The notes below the pieces were generated by a model, which worked only from the letters and a program-made list of their open reading frames with translations, did not search any database and had not been told where the DNA came from. 14,295 bases of DNA from Lachnospiraceae bacterium (GTDB lineage: Bacteria; Bacillota; Clostridia; Lachnospirales; Lachnospiraceae): positions 1 to 14,295 of the forward strand of contig JAGCRJ010000352.1 of NCBI GenBank assembly GCA_017964745.1, given 5' to 3'. Both the position numbers and the translations under genes were made by a program. Shown here piece after piece: positions 1 to 7,128 of this stretch; the stretch's first letter is position 1, and every line of letters begins with the position of its first letter.

Positions 1-390
1 GAGGATATGGATCCCATCATAATCGACAAGCCCACATCTCCCCATGATATACTTCCCACGCTCCTGAATCTTTTCGGATGCGAGTGGGATTCGAGACTCT
101 ACATCGGAAGGGATGTTCTTTCCGATGCCGAGGGACTGTATTTCGACAGCGGATATAACTGGAAGACGGAGGTCGGCTCATACAGGGCCGCAACCGGCAC
201 TTTTACGCCGAATCCCGGATACGAAGAGGTCGGTGAGGCTTACATCAAGCGTCACAATGCCATAGTTGCCAACAAGATAGCGTTCAACAGGAACGTTATC
301 TACAATTCGTATTTCCCTTACGTATATTCGCTTTTGGCACAGCAGGCAGCCGAAGAAGCAGGCGACGGGACCGGTGAAACGGTCCCTTAA
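1..390 (+). CDS. LTA synthase / sulfatase-family protein, C-terminal fragment
   Basis: The reading frame is open from base 1, so this is the end of a gene that begins upstream; the ATG at 7 is probably internal. The visible 129 residues contain a stretch around residues 10-45 (SPHDILPTLLNLFG, then YIGRDVLSD) that matches the end of the extracellular sulfatase-fold domain of LtaS-like phosphoglycerol transferases, where a D-x-x-PT-L-L-x-L-x-G segment is followed by a G-x-D-L-F/L-S-like element. Enzymes of this family polymerise glycerol phosphate from phosphatidylglycerol outside the membrane. The catalytic Thr, the metal ligands and the five N-terminal membrane helices would all lie upstream, so activity cannot be judged. 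The tail after about residue 115 is Ala/Gly/Glu-rich and low in complexity. Its position just upstream of a two-component system and a dlt operon supports a teichoic-acid role. It could instead be another sulfatase-fold phosphoethanolamine or phosphoglycerol transferase. Confidence 0.75.
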   Translation, partial: EDMDPIIIDKPTSPHDILPTLLNLFGCEWDSRLYIGRDVLSDAEGLYFDSGYNWKTEVGSYRAATGTFTPNPGYEEVGEAYIKRHNAIVANKIAFNRNVIYNSYFPYVYSLLAQQAAEEAGDGTGETVP

Positions 391-402
391 GGGCTTCTTT
401 TT
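367..402 (+). terminator. Possible intrinsic terminator overlapping the end of the LTA synthase-like gene
   Basis: GGGACCG (367-373) pairs perfectly with CGGTCCC (380-386) around the 6-nt loop GTGAAA. The stem lies inside the last codons and ends just before the TAA at 388-390. A T-rich run (TTCTTTTT, 395-402) follows, but 8 nt separate it from the stem, which is looser than a classic terminator. A second small palindrome, CCCTTAAGGG (384-393), could form an alternative fold nearer the T-run. Read-through is possible. Confidence 0.5.
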
Positions 403-451
403 ATAAAAATTTATTAAATTGTTAACACCATGTTCTAAAGGCACGATTTTT

Positions 452-471
452 CTGTGCTATACTTTTTTCCA
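452..471 (+). promoter_or_regulatory. Extended -10 promoter giving a probable leaderless histidine kinase mRNA
   Basis: TG at 455-456, one base, then TATACT at 458-463 form an extended -10 box. The last T of the box is followed by only 7 nt before the ATG at 471, so the expected transcription start falls on or next to the start codon. No Shine-Dalgarno sequence is visible before the ATG (CTTTTTTCC). The -35 region is poor (CTAAAG at 435-440 with a 17-nt spacer), as is tolerated with an extended -10. The box is seen directly; promoter activity and leaderless translation are inferred. Confidence 0.55.
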
Positions 472-1931
472 TGAAGATACATACAAGAATGGTAATAACG
501 TTTCTGGCGGTAGCTCTTGTACCGCTGGTTATGATGGTTATCGTTTTTTGTCTACTCAGGCTTTCCCTTGATGCTTCCCGGAGTGACGGCATTCAGTTCG
601 GAGGCAATATGGAGCAGATCATCGCCAGGGTTGATGAGCTTTACCTGGATATCTGCGCACGCATTGAGGAGGATCCGTCCTGTATGGAGGACAGACCGTA
701 TCTTCAGGATGTATCCGCAGAGCTTTCTTCGATGTCCGCCACTCTGGTAATAAGAAAGGGCGGAGAGCTGTATTTTACCGGCAATTCCCGTATGTCCGGA
801 GAGGCCTGGGACAGACTTCCCGAATACGGCAGTGACACATCCGGTTCGGATTCGGGCATCTACTTCGGTGACCTGGAGGAATATGTAAAACAGTATGATT
901 TTGTATTCCCCGACGGAAGCAAAGGTACTCTTTTTATCCTGGTAAACATGAATACCGTCACGAACCGAAAGCTCACCGTCGATATGTTCGTGTCGATGAT
1001 CCTCATTCTTCTGATCACCGCACTTCTGGTAACCTTCTGGAACAAGAAGGGAATGCTCGATCCCATGAGTGAGCTGTCGAAGGGACTTACGCAGGTCAGG
1101 GAAGGTAATTTCGATTACGTGATCGAGCACACCGGTGAAAGAGGCGAGGTAGGAGAGCTTTTTCGGAATTACGAAGACATGAGAATGAGGCTTCGTGAGA
1201 ATGAGGAGCGCAGTGCCGAACAGGAAAAGAAGAACCGCGAGCTCATTTCTAACATAAGCCACGACCTTAAGACACCCATCACCTCGATAAAGGGTTATGT
1301 GGAGGGTATCCTCGACGGGGTCGCATCCACACCCGAGAAGCAGGAAAAATACTTAAGGACCATATACAATAAAGCGGTTGATATGGACAAGCTCCTGAAT
1401 GAGCTCACTCTCTATTCAAGCGTTGAGAATGACAGGATCAAGTACAATTTCCTCAAGCTCAATGTTACCGACTATTTCAAGGACTGTATCGAAGAGGTCG
1501 GACTTGATATGGAGACCAGGGGTATCGCATTCAATTACGTAAATACCCTGCCTTCCAAGACGAAGATAATCGCGGATCCCGAGCAGCTCAGGAAAGTCAT
1601 CAATAACATCATCGGGAACAGCATCAAGTATATGGATAAGCCTTCGAAGACCATATCCATGAGAGTGCTTGACGGCGGCGATGACATAATAGTCGAGATC
1701 GAAGATAACGGCAAAGGTGTAGCCGTTAACGATATAACCAGGATCTTCGAAAGATTCTACAGATCCGATTCCGCAAGAAATACCGCACAGGGCGGAAGCG
1801 GAATAGGCCTCTCGATAGTAAAGAAGATAATCGAGGATCACGGTGGTCATATCTGGGCCACCTCAAAGCTTGGGGAAGGAACCTGCATGCATTTTGTTAT
1901 AAGGAAATACAAGGAGGACGTTTATGGCTAA
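471..1931 (+). CDS. Sensor histidine kinase, membrane-bound, HAMP-HisKA-HATPase
   Basis: This 486-residue protein is a complete two-component sensor kinase. Membrane segments lie at about residues 7-30 and 171-190, flanking an extracytoplasmic sensor domain of about 140 residues that I do not recognise. A HAMP linker follows (about 190-245). The dimerisation/phosphoacceptor helix contains NISHDLKTP with the phosphorylated His at 264. The ATPase domain shows the N box (NNIIGNSIKYM), the G1 box (EIEDNGKG), the F box (IFERFYRSD) and the G2 box (GGSGIGLSIVKKI). On sensing an envelope signal it should autophosphorylate and pass phosphate to the regulator encoded next, whose start it overlaps by 8 nt. 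The ATG at 471 has no ribosome binding site and sits 7 nt after a -10 box; an internal Met at 489 is an alternative start but also lacks a good site. A role in controlling the downstream dlt genes is inferred from position only. Confidence 0.93.
   Translation: MKIHTRMVITFLAVALVPLVMMVIVFCLLRLSLDASRSDGIQFGGNMEQIIARVDELYLDICARIEEDPSCMEDRPYLQDVSAELSSMSATLVIRKGGELYFTGNSRMSGEAWDRLPEYGSDTSGSDSGIYFGDLEEYVKQYDFVFPDGSKGTLFILVNMNTVTNRKLTVDMFVSMILILLITALLVTFWNKKGMLDPMSELSKGLTQVREGNFDYVIEHTGERGEVGELFRNYEDMRMRLRENEERSAEQEKKNRELISNISHDLKTPITSIKGYVEGILDGVASTPEKQEKYLRTIYNKAVDMDKLLNELTLYSSVENDRIKYNFLKLNVTDYFKDCIEEVGLDMETRGIAFNYVNTLPSKTKIIADPEQLRKVINNIIGNSIKYMDKPSKTISMRVLDGGDDIIVEIEDNGKGVAVNDITRIFERFYRSDSARNTAQGGSGIGLSIVKKIIEDHGGHIWATSKLGEGTCMHFVIRKYKEDVYG
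1911..1917 (+). promoter_or_regulatory. Strong ribosome binding site for the response regulator
   Basis: AAGGAGG lies inside the last codons of the kinase gene, 6 nt before the ATG at 1924. It fixes the regulator start and contrasts with the lack of such a site before the kinase itself. Confidence 0.85.
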
Positions 1932-2619
1932 GATTCTCATAATCGAGGACGAAAAGGAAATAGCCGATCTTGAAAAGGATTACCTCGAGATGAATGATTT
2001 CGAGGTTGAATGCTTCGACCGTGGCGATACCGGTCTTGAGGCTGCGGAAAAGAATGATTACGATCTGATCGTACTCGATCTGATGCTTCCCGGTCTCGAC
2101 GGATTTGATGTATGCCGAAAGGTCAGGGCAGCCAAGGATATCCCTATCATCATGGTCTCGGCAAAGAAGGACGATATCGACAAGATCCGTGGTCTGGGAC
2201 TCGGAGCGGACGATTATCTGACCAAGCCCTTCTCTCCCGGTGAGCTTGTGGCGAGAGTGAAGGCCCATCTTGCGCAGTACGAAAGACTTGTCGGTGCCGG
2301 CAGCAAAAAGAATGACAATGACATCATAGAGATTCACGGCATCAAGATCGACAAGTCTGCCCGCAGGGTATTTGTGGAAGGGGAAGAGAAGGTATTTACA
2401 ACCAAGGAATTCGACCTCCTTGCTTATCTCGCGGAGAATCCCAATAAGGTCTACACCAAAGACGATCTTTTCAGGACGATCTGGGGAATGGAATCCGTCG
2501 GAGACATCGCGACCGTTACGGTACATATCAAGAAGATCCGCGAAAAGCTCGGTGATGTCAGCGGTGATTCAAAGTATATCGAGACCATATGGGGTGTCGG
2601 TTACCGCTTCAAGATCTGA
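1924..2619 (+). CDS. OmpR/PhoB-family response regulator
   Basis: This 231-residue protein has a receiver domain (about 1-120) and a C-terminal winged-helix DNA-binding domain (about 130-231). The receiver has the acidic pair E8-D9, the phosphoacceptor Asp52 in IVLDLMLPGLDG, the conserved Ser79 region and Lys101 in LTKPFSPGEL. The DNA-binding part carries the family pattern TTKEFDLLAYLAENPNKVYT, then TVHIKKIREKLG and the C-terminal IWGVGYRFK. It overlaps the kinase gene by 8 nt and so forms a translationally coupled pair with it. It would bind direct-repeat sites as a dimer when phosphorylated. Likely targets are the dlt operon starting 90 nt downstream, or envelope genes elsewhere, by analogy with other Gram-positive systems that control dlt. 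No obvious direct-repeat operator was identified by eye. Confidence 0.95.
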   Translation: MAKILIIEDEKEIADLEKDYLEMNDFEVECFDRGDTGLEAAEKNDYDLIVLDLMLPGLDGFDVCRKVRAAKDIPIIMVSAKKDDIDKIRGLGLGADDYLTKPFSPGELVARVKAHLAQYERLVGAGSKKNDNDIIEIHGIKIDKSARRVFVEGEEKVFTTKEFDLLAYLAENPNKVYTKDDLFRTIWGMESVGDIATVTVHIKKIREKLGDVSGDSKYIETIWGVGYRFKI

Positions 2620-2630
2620 TCATATGACTT

Positions 2631-2668
2631 AATGCCTTCCGTGCGTAAATTCGCCCGGGAGGCATTTT
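2631..2668 (+). terminator. Probable weak terminator after the two-component genes
   Basis: AATGCCTTCC (2631-2640) pairs with GGGAGGCATT (2657-2666) with one G-T wobble, giving a 10-bp stem around a 16-nt loop. Only four T residues follow directly (2665-2668, partly in the stem), so termination may be incomplete and some transcripts could continue into the dlt operon. Confidence 0.55.
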
Positions 2669-2672
2669 AATA

Positions 2673-2709
2673 TGTAAAATCCGTGCGATTTTTGGTAGAA
2701 TGTGTTTTA
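2673..2709 (+). promoter_or_regulatory. Extended -10 promoter for the dlt operon, overlapping the upstream ATG
   Basis: TGTAAA (2673-2678), a 17-nt spacer and TAGAAT (2696-2701) with TGG directly before it form a plausible extended -10 promoter. The box covers the first base pair of the ATG at 2700, so a transcript from this promoter could not contain that codon. The next in-frame ATG, at 2709, lies 7 nt after the box, where transcription should begin, so the message is predicted to be leaderless. No Shine-Dalgarno sequence precedes either ATG. Confidence 0.5.
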
Positions 2710-4235
2710 TGGTAATCACGGATGTAAAATTCTTGATATTCACCGCAGTACTTCTGATAGTGTACTGGTATCTTCCGACACGTTTTCAATGGATGTGGCT
2801 TCTTGCCGGAAGCCTTGTTTTCTTTTTCATAAATTCGAGACCCTATACATTCATCTACATGGTCGCCGCGGTTATGGCGGTATATCTGGCTACTTCGGTC
2901 TTTGAAAAATACCCTGATGACAAAAAGAAGAAAAAAGGAGCGTTCCTCGGAGCGCTGTTTCTGAATCTCATATTCCTTGCCGTTTTGAAGTACATGAACC
3001 TCGGAGTACATACGGTCAATTCTGTTAGCGGACTGTTTGGCAGGGGAGGAATCTTCCCCGATATACACATAGCCGCACCTCTTGCGATAAGCTTTTACAC
3101 GATGAGCCTTTTATCTTATCTGATTGACTGCTATATGGGATATAAGGACATCGAGAAAAATCCGTTCAAGCTTCTTCTTTTCGTATGCTACTATCCACTG
3201 ATGGTATCGGGACCCATGAGCCGTTATAAGGATCTCGGAAAGAAGCTTTTTGAAGAGCACCGATTCGATTATGACCGTGTAACCAGCGGAATAAGAAGAT
3301 GCGGCTGGGGCTTTGCCAAGAAGCTTGTTGTTGCCGACAGACTCTCGATACCCGTGGACAGCATGTTCTCAAACAGTTCGGAATTCCCGGGACTGTGGGC
3401 GCTGCTCATGCCGATGATCTATTCGGTCCAGCTGTATTTCGACTTTTCCGGATGTATGGATATCGTCCTTGGAATATCGGAGTGCTTCGGCATCACACTT
3501 ACCGAAAACTTCAGAGCACCTTTCTTTTCAAGGACCCTTCAGGAGTTCTGGCAGAGATGGCACATCGCCCTCGGAACATGGCTCAATGACTATATACTGT
3601 TCCCTTTATTGAAAACCGGACCTTTCAAGAAGCTCAAGACAAAGTGCAAGGACCGCTTCGGAAAAGAAGGAACGCGCATTGCGACATTCCCGGCTCTTTT
3701 CATTCTCTGGTCCGCAATGGGACTTTGGCACGGGGATTCGTGGAAATACATATTCGGCGAAGGCTGGTGGTACTTCCTTGTGATCGTGACGGGACAGGCT
3801 TTCGCGCCTCATTTCAAAAAGCTGAAGGCAAAGCTTCATATCAAGGATGAGAACCCGGTATGGATCGCATTCCAGACCGTAAGGACATACATATTCTTCA
3901 GTATAGGTATGCTGTTTTTCAGGGCGGCGGATTATCCCACCGGGCTCAGATTACTCGGAAGCTTTTTCCGAAGGGGAGATCTGATAGACTCCGCCAGAAG
4001 CTTAAAAGCTCTCGCCTGGACGGATTTCGGCGGGATATATGTGCTCATCGTCGTGGTGGTGCTGATTGCCATTCAGCTTGTTTTGGACTATAGGGAGTAT
4101 CACAAGATTTCCAATGATACGGTGATAACAAAGAGGCCTCTTGTTGTAAGATGGATTCTGTATTTTGCGCTTGTTTTCGTGATAATAAGATTCGGTGCGT
4201 TTGGAGTTTCATCGTTTATATATTTTGGTTTCTGA
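2709..4235 (+). CDS. dltB: DltB-like MBOAT acyltransferase with C-terminal FIYFGF motif
   Basis: A polytopic membrane O-acyltransferase of the AlgI/DltB branch, 508 residues from the preferred start at 2709 (511 from the ATG at 2700, which overlaps the likely -10 box). In the Dlt pathway this protein takes D-alanine from the carrier DltC in the cytoplasm and passes it across the membrane. Family features are the AAPLAISFYTMSLLSYLID segment (about 122-140), the conserved YFDFSGCMDI, the putative active-site His285 in EFWQRWHIALGTW and the invariant His341 in AMGLWHG. About ten or more hydrophobic helices are visible. The last six residues, FIYFGF (4215-4232), match the aromatic hexapeptide acyl-shuttle motif with a central Tyr. 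That motif lies on DltX in classical Dlt systems and is fused to the MBOAT in AlgI-type systems. The downstream DltD-like gene begins 3 nt after the stop. The presence of dltA and dltC argues against an acetyltransferase role, although acyl specificity is not proved by sequence. Confidence 0.88.
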   Translation: MVITDVKFLIFTAVLLIVYWYLPTRFQWMWLLAGSLVFFFINSRPYTFIYMVAAVMAVYLATSVFEKYPDDKKKKKGAFLGALFLNLIFLAVLKYMNLGVHTVNSVSGLFGRGGIFPDIHIAAPLAISFYTMSLLSYLIDCYMGYKDIEKNPFKLLLFVCYYPLMVSGPMSRYKDLGKKLFEEHRFDYDRVTSGIRRCGWGFAKKLVVADRLSIPVDSMFSNSSEFPGLWALLMPMIYSVQLYFDFSGCMDIVLGISECFGITLTENFRAPFFSRTLQEFWQRWHIALGTWLNDYILFPLLKTGPFKKLKTKCKDRFGKEGTRIATFPALFILWSAMGLWHGDSWKYIFGEGWWYFLVIVTGQAFAPHFKKLKAKLHIKDENPVWIAFQTVRTYIFFSIGMLFFRAADYPTGLRLLGSFFRRGDLIDSARSLKALAWTDFGGIYVLIVVVVLIAIQLVLDYREYHKISNDTVITKRPLVVRWILYFALVFVIIRFGAFGVSSFIYFGF

Positions 4236-4238
4236 AGA

Positions 4239-5327
4239 ATGAAGAAATTAATAATCAAATGTGTTCTCATAGCGGCATTCGTCTACGGGATCGTCATAAG
4301 CGTCAATAGAATAGCGGACCCGGCAAACATTTCCGGTGACGATATGGTCATCGAGATGGCGGAAAGGCTTCTTGCAGGCGAAGCGGTGGCAAGCCCGGGA
4401 GATTATAACGAAGGACTGTTGCAGAAGCTTATATTGGATGAGAAGGATCCGGAGACCGTGATACTGGGTTCCAGTTCGGTAATGTATATACCCTGGGATT
4501 ATGAAGATTACCAGGTGGTAGGTCTGTCCGGAGCGTATATATGGGATTATATTGCCGCCATCGGTCTGATGGATGCAGATGACTCCCTTCCGGAACGAAT
4601 CGTCATTTGCGTTGATCCCTGGATACTCAAGACTGATCACGGGATCGGAAGACACGACAGCATAAGTGAATACGGACAGTTTGAAGCGGCTCTGAATGCG
4701 GGAGAGGACCGGGCGCAGGCTCTTAAGATCCTTGATGAAAAGAAAACTGACAACTCGTGGAAGGAATATCTTTCTTTTTCATATTTCCAGTCATCCGTGG
4801 ACTATATAAAAAAGTGGGGACTTTCATATGCCCTTACGCCCGCCGAGGATAGGATAAGAAGCATGGGAGAAGATGAGCTCGATACATACCCCTGTATCCT
4901 GCCCGACGGAAGACATACGGATCTTCACGTTTATGATCCGGACTCGATCGATGAAGAAGTAAAAGGATGCATAGAACGCCGAAACCTGGGATATTTAGGG
5001 GAGGATTTTACCGAATTATCCGATCAAAATGTTATACTGTTTGAATCGCTTATAAGGTATCTCAGAGGCAGAGGAGTGCAGGTCGATATATATCTTCCCT
5101 CAATCTATCCGCTGATGTATGAATATATCGACGGCAATGATGATTTCAAGGGAGTGGGGTTAGAAGAAAAGCGCATAAGGGAAATGGCCATGGAGTACGG
5201 GATCACTGTCCACGGAACATACAATCCATCATTGTCCGGAATGGAAAGAGAGGATTACGCAGACATATTGCACATAAAGCCCGAAAAAGGCATAGAAGAA
5301 TATCATTTTATATTGGAGCAGTCATGA
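4239..5327 (+). CDS. dltD: DltD-like SGNH-fold acyltransferase partner
   Basis: A 362-residue protein with one N-terminal membrane anchor (about residues 4-22) and an extracytoplasmic domain. The GSSSV motif at 77-81 (nucleophile probably Ser79) and the C-terminal DILH element (Asp342, His345) make up the Ser-Asp-His set of SGNH/DltD/AlgJ-type transferases. In the Dlt pathway DltD accepts the acyl group on its serine and moves it to the teichoic acid. It is shorter than typical DltD (about 400 residues) and overall sequence similarity looks loose, so the family call rests on the motifs and on its place between the MBOAT and dltA. It starts 3 nt after the MBOAT stop with only a weak ribosome binding site (GAAG), which suggests translational coupling, and its stop overlaps the dltA start (ATGA). 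Confidence 0.78.
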   Translation: MKKLIIKCVLIAAFVYGIVISVNRIADPANISGDDMVIEMAERLLAGEAVASPGDYNEGLLQKLILDEKDPETVILGSSSVMYIPWDYEDYQVVGLSGAYIWDYIAAIGLMDADDSLPERIVICVDPWILKTDHGIGRHDSISEYGQFEAALNAGEDRAQALKILDEKKTDNSWKEYLSFSYFQSSVDYIKKWGLSYALTPAEDRIRSMGEDELDTYPCILPDGRHTDLHVYDPDSIDEEVKGCIERRNLGYLGEDFTELSDQNVILFESLIRYLRGRGVQVDIYLPSIYPLMYEYIDGNDDFKGVGLEEKRIREMAMEYGITVHGTYNPSLSGMEREDYADILHIKPEKGIEEYHFILEQS

Positions 5328-6847
5328 CAGATTTTATTGAAAAGATAAAACAGCATTCGGAGAATGATCCGGACGGAGTATTTTACGAATACGTGATCCC
5401 CGGCGGGGAAATCAAAAGACTTACATGGAAAGAACTGTGGGACGGGGCGGAAGCCCTTGCGGCATATCTTGACGGGAAGCTTAAGACCGATACCCCCGTG
5501 GTCGTATACGGACACAAGGATCCGATGATGATAGTATGTTTTCTGGGTTCTCTTTTGTCGGGAAGGGGGTACTGTCCCGTTGATACATCCGTTCCCTCCG
5601 ACAGAGTTAAAGGGATCATAGATAACCTTAAGCCCGAGATCATACTCAGCCCCTGCGGTGAGGAAGGTCCCGAAGGGTGCGTAACGCTTGAAGAGATAAC
5701 TCGCATTACCTCGGAAGTTTCAAAGGGAGTGCCTGCGGATAAGGCGATATCGGGTTCCGATGTATGCTATATAATCTACACTTCAGGAAGTACCGGAACT
5801 CCCAAGGGCGTTCAGATAACCGGAGACTGTCTGGATAATTTCATTCATTGGGCTATGGGGCTCGGAGCGGGAGTTGCGGAAGGCGAAAAGCCCGTATTTT
5901 TGAATCAGGCTCCTTTTTCCTTTGACCTGTCGGTAATGGATCTTTATATGTGTCTTTACAGCGGCGGAACACTGCATGTTCTTCCCAAGAAAGTACAGGC
6001 CGATATCGGACTTCTCATGGAATCGCTGGGTTTGAGCAGCGCAGGGATCTGGGTATCCACGCCTTCCTTTGCGGAAGTGTGCCTTTCGGACAAGAGATTT
6101 TCACAGGAGCTTTTGCCGGAATTGAAGAGGTTTCTGTTCTGCGGAGAGACGCTTCCTCCCGTTGTTGTAAAGAGGCTTCGTGAAAGATTTCCGAAGGCCG
6201 AGGTCATCAACACATACGGTCCCACCGAGAGCACCGTTGCAATCACCGACGTGACCGTTACGGATGAGGTGTGTGAGGAATACGATCCGCTTCCCGTGGG
6301 TAGGATCAAGCCGGGAAGCGATCTTAAGATACGGGATGAGAAGGGAGAGGATCTTCCCGAAGGCGAGAGCGGCGAGATAATAATCCTCGGAGATACAGTC
6401 AGCATTGGATACAGAAATCTTCCCGAGCAGAGTGCGAAGGCATTTTTTGAAGAGAACGGAGTAAGGGGCTACCGCACCGGTGATAAGGGTTACCTAAGGG
6501 ACGGTCTGCTCTTTTATCAGGGAAGGATAGACCTTCAGATAAAGCTCCACGGATACCGCATTGAGCTCGAGGATATCGAAAATAACCTGATGAAGCTTAC
6601 GGGTGTGGAAAAGGCAACGGTCATCCCGAATGAAAAGGACGGCAAGATCATAAGCCTTACCGCATGCATCATCCCCGAGAAGATGCCCGAGAGTGCATTC
6701 AAGGCGGGACAGGAGTTGAGAGCCGAGGCAAAGAGCTTTCTTCCCGATTATATGATCCCCAAGAAGTTTATCTTTTTCGAGGAACTGCCGATGACGGGAA
6801 ACGGAAAGACCGACAGAAGAGCACTGCTTGCATCTCTTAAAAAATAG
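5324..6847 (+). CDS. dltA: D-alanine--D-alanyl carrier protein ligase (DltA)
   Basis: A 507-residue cytoplasmic adenylation enzyme, close to the usual DltA length of about 500-505. It activates D-alanine with ATP and loads it as a thioester on DltC. Visible motifs are the P-loop YTSGSTGTPKG (152-162), the NQAPFSFDLSVMDLY segment (about 194-208), FCGETLPP (272-279), YGPTEST (298-304), YRTGD with the ribose-binding Asp387, the hinge-region QIKLHGYRIEL (405-415) and the catalytic Lys495 in TGNGKTDRRAL. Cys273 corresponds to the cysteine of Bacillus DltA linked to D-alanine selectivity (Cys269 in B. cereus), which supports true D-alanine activation rather than a general peptide-synthetase domain. 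The start is set by GGAG at 5315-5318 and a 4-nt ATGA overlap with the DltD-like gene. The gene for its carrier follows 47 nt later. Confidence 0.93.
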   Translation: MTDFIEKIKQHSENDPDGVFYEYVIPGGEIKRLTWKELWDGAEALAAYLDGKLKTDTPVVVYGHKDPMMIVCFLGSLLSGRGYCPVDTSVPSDRVKGIIDNLKPEIILSPCGEEGPEGCVTLEEITRITSEVSKGVPADKAISGSDVCYIIYTSGSTGTPKGVQITGDCLDNFIHWAMGLGAGVAEGEKPVFLNQAPFSFDLSVMDLYMCLYSGGTLHVLPKKVQADIGLLMESLGLSSAGIWVSTPSFAEVCLSDKRFSQELLPELKRFLFCGETLPPVVVKRLRERFPKAEVINTYGPTESTVAITDVTVTDEVCEEYDPLPVGRIKPGSDLKIRDEKGEDLPEGESGEIIILGDTVSIGYRNLPEQSAKAFFEENGVRGYRTGDKGYLRDGLLFYQGRIDLQIKLHGYRIELEDIENNLMKLTGVEKATVIPNEKDGKIISLTACIIPEKMPESAFKAGQELRAEAKSFLPDYMIPKKFIFFEELPMTGNGKTDRRALLASLKK

Positions 6848-6881
6848 AGTGATAATGTACTCGTTTCAAATGATCCCCAAC

Positions 6882-6886
6882 GGAGG
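6882..6886 (+). promoter_or_regulatory. Ribosome binding site of dltC
   Basis: GGAGG 8 nt before the ATG at 6895. The 47-nt dltA-dltC gap contains no other clear signal, so dltC probably has independent strong translation from the operon message, fitting the need for more carrier than enzyme. Confidence 0.75.
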
Positions 6887-6894
6887 TTTTTCGA

Positions 6895-7125
6895 ATGAAA
6901 GAAAAGTTACTGCAGCTGCTTGCGGAAATATGCGATGACGAGGTTGTCCTCGAGGAAACGGATGTGGATCTCTTCGAGTCGGGACTTCTTGATTCGATAG
7001 ATTACCTCAATCTTCTTGTGGAGGTTGAGAGCAGGTTTAACATCTCAATCGCTCCTTCCGAGGTTTCAAAGGAGGAGATCAACACTCCCGAGAAATTTGC
7101 GGAATATGTAATATCCAGAGCATAA
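6895..7125 (+). CDS. dltC: D-alanyl carrier protein (DltC)
   Basis: A 76-residue acidic acyl-carrier-fold protein of normal DltC length. Residues 11-34 (EICDDEVV, then DVDLFESGLLDS) match the DltC family closely. Ser34 in LLDSIDYLNLL is the expected 4'-phosphopantetheine attachment site. DltA loads D-alanine on the prosthetic arm and the MBOAT removes it at the membrane. It is the last gene of the operon, after dltA, and is followed within 10 nt by a strong terminator. Being placed last, after dltA and separated from the MBOAT, differs from the common A-B-C-D order. A general acyl carrier protein is unlikely given the DltC-specific sequence and neighbours. Confidence 0.93.
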   Translation: MKEKLLQLLAEICDDEVVLEETDVDLFESGLLDSIDYLNLLVEVESRFNISIAPSEVSKEEINTPEKFAEYVISRA

Positions 7126-7128
7126 CTA

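Noticed and set aside
391..470. Riboswitch or small RNA in the gap before the kinase
   Set aside because: Only 80 nt, AT-rich and explained by the terminator tail and a promoter. No further structure was seen.
552..1262. 236-residue minus-strand open frame opposite the histidine kinase
   Set aside because: The + strand frame contains all kinase motifs. The antisense product shows no family features and no promoter or ribosome binding site of note.
6848..6894. Possible dltX-like small gene between dltA and dltC
   Set aside because: The gap is only 47 nt and cannot encode a 45-50 residue membrane microprotein. No such ORF is visible around the operon either.
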